Shown here: positions 60,701 through 64,000 of the stretch, in pieces
How the letters are laid out: the number at the start of each line of letters is the position of its first letter
Numbering within the stretch: the first letter of the stretch is position 1
DNA from: an uncultured bacterium
GTDB lineage: Bacteria > Verrucomicrobiota > Verrucomicrobiia > CAIQCK01
DNA length: 64,000 bases
NCBI GenBank assembly: GCA_903870275.1
Contig: CAIQCK010000065.1
Coordinates: 1 to 64,000, forward strand
Reading direction: 5' to 3'
Made by a program: the position numbers and the translations under genes
The notes under the pieces: model-generated
Told to the model about the DNA's origin: nothing
What the model saw: only the letters and a program-made list of their open reading frames with translations
The model's database searches: none

Positions 60701-63541
60701 CTACGGGATCAAATCCGCTTCGCGCAATGGCTCAATCACGCCGTTCTGGAGCTTGCTCTTGTCAAAACCCTTGCTGGATTCGGCGCGGAGCGTGACCGAC
60801 ACCTTGCCAGCCATCTCCGCGAGGTTCGCCACGGCATTCCACACTTTGAAGAGTTGATTGCGGTCTGCGGTGAACGATAGCTCAAGCTGCGTCTGCTCGA
60901 TCTGAGTGCCAGCAGGTTGCCCAACAGCAGAAGGCGCAACTGGAGGAGGCAAGGTCGTCGTCGACACGGCACCTCCGAACTGCGGTCCAGGAGGCTCGGC
61001 AACGGCTTCAGGTTGAGGAATCGCTTGAGGCAGCATCAGGAAACCCGTGTCGAAGTCTATTTCATCATCGGGCACCAGAGTGTCGAAACGCACTTTGGAG
61101 AGGGCAACCTGAAACTTCCCGTCAGAACCGGTTACTGGTGTCGGCACATTGGCATACCCGAAGACGCAATCGCTGATGCCCTTGACGATTGCTCTCCGCA
61201 GAACACCGTCCGATGTCAGCCGTGCAAATCCGAGGAACGAGTAGAACCCGCTGACAATCTCATCACAGCGGATACCCATCACCGGCGGCTTGCCCTCGCC
61301 AAGCTTGAACAACTCGATGATCTTTGGAGGAGCAAGCGAATCATGCACCTTTCGCTGCACCTGCATGATCAACTCGCAGATGCGCTCATGAATCATCGCC
61401 TTTTTGTTCGCGGTCAACGTCACCTGCAACGGCCGGCCACCCACGGCGATCTTCTCCAAGCCGATCTTATTTTCCACCAGCTTCGGCAACCACACCTCGA
61501 CGTACAATTTCAAGAACGCCGACTCCAATGAGCCGGCATGGCTAGCCTCGCGCTCTCGCAATTCGTCAGCCTGCTCTTTCGAGAGGTTGAGTTTTTTCGA
61601 GTTCTTTCGCACTCGGTCAATCGCGATCAGGTAACGAGTCTCGCGGCGTAGTGTCTCCACCTGATCTGCGGCCGGCACGGCCAGAGCCAAGCCGTTGCGG
61701 AACTTGCGCGGACTGCTTCCACACTTTTCAATCATTTCCAACGCTGCCACCTCGCGTTCCTGGAGTGACTTTGCCGCCAGGTCCAATGGGAGGTAGGCAA
61801 TCAGAAAGCGAGACTCCTTGTCTGGTATGGCTGATGAATCCGCCGGCCAGGCAATCGCCGCATGATGCCCCGCCAACCGCTCCTCCAGCAATTCCTTGAT
61901 TCGGTCAACGACCAGCTTCTCATCTCGTGCAACGGCGTCGGCTTCTTGCTCGATCAGCAGTGTCACATTCGGGTCTTTTTTGAAACAGTACCGCACACCA
62001 TCGTAGTGCAAGTAGAGGCAGTTCTGCCGCAGCTCTGCCAAACACCCCTTCGCCGTTAGGCTGTCGAAGTCCGGGCCGACACATGCGGCCAACAACTCTG
62101 GCTCGGTCACACCAGCCGGTAGCACTTCCGTGCTGTTGCCCACCTCACGCCGCAACCCACCGAACGAATACAGGAAGATTGCTGTGGCCATCTTCGTTGC
62201 TACGAACTTGCCCACCTCGGCGGGGTTCTCTTTGGCCCGTCGCTGGTCAATTCGTCGCGCCCGCGAATTTGTCCCAACCAAATCAGCCTCAAACACGGCA
62301 TCGTACTGGTTCATGAAGCCCAGTTCCTTGACCAGGGCACGCCGAACATCGTGGTCGGCGAGCAGTACGTCACCCGGTCCCATTACGCCAGCGCTTTTGC
62401 CCGCCTTGTGCGTCGCCCGCATACACGCTGCCAAGAAACGCAACGCACCACGGGTTCGTTGATACAGCGGCAAGGATGCCCACCGCTGCCGCATCAGATC
62501 AATCAGCGCCGGATGAAATGGATACGCTAATTTCATCCGATTCCGCAGCGCAATGCCCTCCTCGTCAGCCTGGCTCTCATCCGCCTCGCTGGTCGCATAG
62601 GCTTTGCGGGCCTGTGTGAACACCTGCTGGTATGCTGTGGAGGTTGTGCCGGCGATTTTTTCATCGGGTATCTGCTCCAATAACCTTCGCTGAATGACCC
62701 GACACACTTCGTCCTCCACCACAGGCTCCCGCAGTTGATCTTTGCGGTTGGCGAGGTCCGACACGGTTTGGAGCAATGCGAGATACGCCATCGCTTGTTG
62801 CGGATTACTGGCCGGCAGTGAATAGACCAGCGCGGTTTTGGGCGAATTGCCTGTCGCGACGGTCAGGCGTTTCAGAAATATCAGCGATTCATCGCGCAAG
62901 GTCGTGTCGTGAATCTTGTGGCCGCCAGCGCTGATTAGGTATTCCAGAACCTCATCCAACAGAATCAAATTGGCTTCATCGCCAAACAACTTCAGCAAAT
63001 CGCTGGCATCTGGAGAAAGTCGGGACTCGTCATTGGCACGCATGATTTCGTACCCCGCCTTGCCGCCCAAACTGAGCGCGATCCATCCCCAAATGGTTTT
63101 GACTCGAATGCCCTTTCCCTCTTTTCCCTGCGTGGCGTTGAAGAATTGGCCGTCCACTACTGCCACCCGCACCTTGCCGGGGATGGCCAAGCCCTTTGCC
63201 TCCGGCAACGTGTCGAGCGCCTTGCGACTACGAGCCGCGTGAAGCAACGCCGCCATCGTATGCGACTTGCCGCCGCCGAATGGGGTCATCAGCTTCAGCA
63301 CTGGAGCGCCACCTTTGCCAGCCAGTCGTTTCAGGACTTCGTCCAACAAACTCCTCAACCCGCTGGTGATATACGACGCCTGGAAGAACGACTCCGCATC
63401 ACGATACACCGGCGCCACGGTGCCAGTGCCTTCGGCCAGCGGCCCGAGGTCGAGCGCGAAGATGTCTGTCTCGGCGTGCTCCTTCAGTACGTCGGGGTGC
63501 AGATGGACAGATTCGACCCAAGGTTTGATTGTGGTGTTCAT
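60701..63541 (-). CDS. DUF499-type ATPase (PglY/BrxC-like)
   Basis: This 946-residue protein has AAGGAAA 7 nt before the ATG. It opens with the DUF499 pattern (PVYRDAESFFQASYITSGLR), then Walker A TPFGGGKSHTM (K92) and Walker B LILLDEVLEYL (about 190-200). A long helical middle region follows, and the C-terminal 200 residues are proline- and glutamine-rich before a terminal domain. The family includes PglY of BREX type 2 and DUF499 proteins that occur with methyltransferases in defence loci. No methyltransferase is in the window; it may lie to the right. It might act as a DNA-remodelling ATPase of an antiphage system. Confidence 0.85.
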   Translation of the reverse strand: MNTTIKPWVESVHLHPDVLKEHAETDIFALDLGPLAEGTGTVAPVYRDAESFFQASYITSGLRSLLDEVLKRLAGKGGAPVLKLMTPFGGGKSHTMAALLHAARSRKALDTLPEAKGLAIPGKVRVAVVDGQFFNATQGKEGKGIRVKTIWGWIALSLGGKAGYEIMRANDESRLSPDASDLLKLFGDEANLILLDEVLEYLISAGGHKIHDTTLRDESLIFLKRLTVATGNSPKTALVYSLPASNPQQAMAYLALLQTVSDLANRKDQLREPVVEDEVCRVIQRRLLEQIPDEKIAGTTSTAYQQVFTQARKAYATSEADESQADEEGIALRNRMKLAYPFHPALIDLMRQRWASLPLYQRTRGALRFLAACMRATHKAGKSAGVMGPGDVLLADHDVRRALVKELGFMNQYDAVFEADLVGTNSRARRIDQRRAKENPAEVGKFVATKMATAIFLYSFGGLRREVGNSTEVLPAGVTEPELLAACVGPDFDSLTAKGCLAELRQNCLYLHYDGVRYCFKKDPNVTLLIEQEADAVARDEKLVVDRIKELLEERLAGHHAAIAWPADSSAIPDKESRFLIAYLPLDLAAKSLQEREVAALEMIEKCGSSPRKFRNGLALAVPAADQVETLRRETRYLIAIDRVRKNSKKLNLSKEQADELREREASHAGSLESAFLKLYVEVWLPKLVENKIGLEKIAVGGRPLQVTLTANKKAMIHERICELIMQVQRKVHDSLAPPKIIELFKLGEGKPPVMGIRCDEIVSGFYSFLGFARLTSDGVLRRAIVKGISDCVFGYANVPTPVTGSDGKFQVALSKVRFDTLVPDDEIDFDTGFLMLPQAIPQPEAVAEPPGPQFGGAVSTTTLPPPVAPSAVGQPAGTQIEQTQLELSFTADRNQLFKVWNAVANLAEMAGKVSVTLRAESSKGFDKSKLQNGVIEPLREADLIP

Positions 63542-63583
63542 ACGTTGTTTCCTTGCAATGACTCAGTTCTGTCTCTCAAAACG

Positions 63584-63728
<145 letters not shown>

Positions 63729-63806
63729 GGTGGTTGTGTCCACTATCGCTACCCTCTTTCTGCTTAGCTCTCGGCTCACGTTTCGGCTCACTCGTGCGGG
63801 TTTCCC

Positions 63807-64000
63807 TTATTTTCCGCCGGTTTTTCGGCTCACCTTTCGGCTCACGATCTGAGCCGAAAGCGCATAACTGATGCTTCGCCCTTTTCCTCGCTGCACCAAG
63901 ACCTTGTCCTTTACCAACTCGCTCAGATCACGTTTAGCCGTAGCTGTCGGTACTTCAGCCACGGTTTCATATTCCTTACGAGTGATTCTCCCGCGCTCCT
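63807..64000 (-). CDS. C-terminal end of a protein with a winged-helix domain (partial)
   Basis: The frame is open from the window edge to TAA at 63807, giving 64 residues. GRITRKEYETVAEVPTATAKRD and LVKDKVLVQRGKGRSISYAL form the winged-helix that ends many AlbA_2/divergent AAA-4 ATP-binding proteins and Fic-related regulators. The last 14 residues are basic. TTTCGGCTCAC words repeat in and just after the end of the gene. It is transcribed towards the DUF499 gene and may be part of the same locus. The rest lies beyond 64000. Confidence 0.65.
   Translation of the reverse strand, partial: ERGRITRKEYETVAEVPTATAKRDLSELVKDKVLVQRGKGRSISYALSAQIVSRKVSRKTGGK

Overview
The window looks like the chromosome of a soil or freshwater Verrucomicrobiota bacterium, probably of the Pedosphaera/Limisphaerales type, carrying an integrated mobile island at its right end. 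The reasons are the high GC, Tat-exported Gfo/Idh/MocA oxidoreductases, an FG-GAP repeat protein, GHL-type glycosidase-like proteins, a DUF4034 lipoprotein, a sulfatase, a PEP-CTERM protein, a RAYT with REP hairpins, and many intergenic inverted repeats. This placement is inference; no rRNA is present.

Layout. 1-1830: palindromes, a Dabb-domain protein, a DUF4304-like protein and several long inverted repeats. 1832-10614: exported catabolic or surface proteins (Gfo/Idh, FG-GAP, gamma-glutamyltransferase, and a three-gene GHL6/Tat/secreted operon). 10872-14292: a MntA-HepT toxin-antitoxin pair lying between a PfkB sugar kinase and a partial duplicate of that kinase's 3' end, a 120-bp palindrome, and a RAYT bounded by REP hairpins. 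14627-27092: PPK2, a UroD-like protein with a HAD phosphatase, a DUF4034 lipoprotein, an OYE-GltD fusion flavoprotein, a GHL10 protein, a RidA/chorismatase-like protein and tRNA-Arg(CCG). 27644-38595: a large repeat/LamG/dockerin-like surface protein, a PEP-CTERM protein, a GH36-like glycosidase and a multi-PAS hybrid histidine kinase. 38667-46005: glnD, then the pdxJ-TPR-acpS-nnr cluster.

The most notable signal is selenium-related. At 46083-46322 lies a SelW/Rdx-family gene with an in-frame TGA at the second position of its CxxC-type motif (C-Y-Q-U), followed by a hairpin that fits the bacterial SECIS rules. At 49503-49703 lies a second candidate, a 66-residue two-helix membrane protein with an in-frame TGA (U17, C21) and its own SECIS-like hairpin, 26 nt upstream of an HNH nuclease gene. 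At 52247-52289 lies the 5' half of a tRNA-Sec gene (anticodon TCA), cut just after the anticodon loop.

From about 52290 to the right edge the content is that of a mobile island: a hairpin and 10-bp-phased repeats next to the junction, then one tightly packed minus-strand operon (Xre regulator, unknown protein, DUF932, CYTH, an internally repetitive protein, two tiny ORFs, P4-like primase-helicase, excisionase-like HTH), then a DUF499 ATPase of the PglY/BrxC kind, a block of 9-bp minisatellites and the end of a winged-helix protein that runs off the window. The simplest reading is that an island integrated into the anticodon loop of selC in a host that uses selenocysteine. No integrase and no intact selC were seen, so both are expected beyond position 64000.
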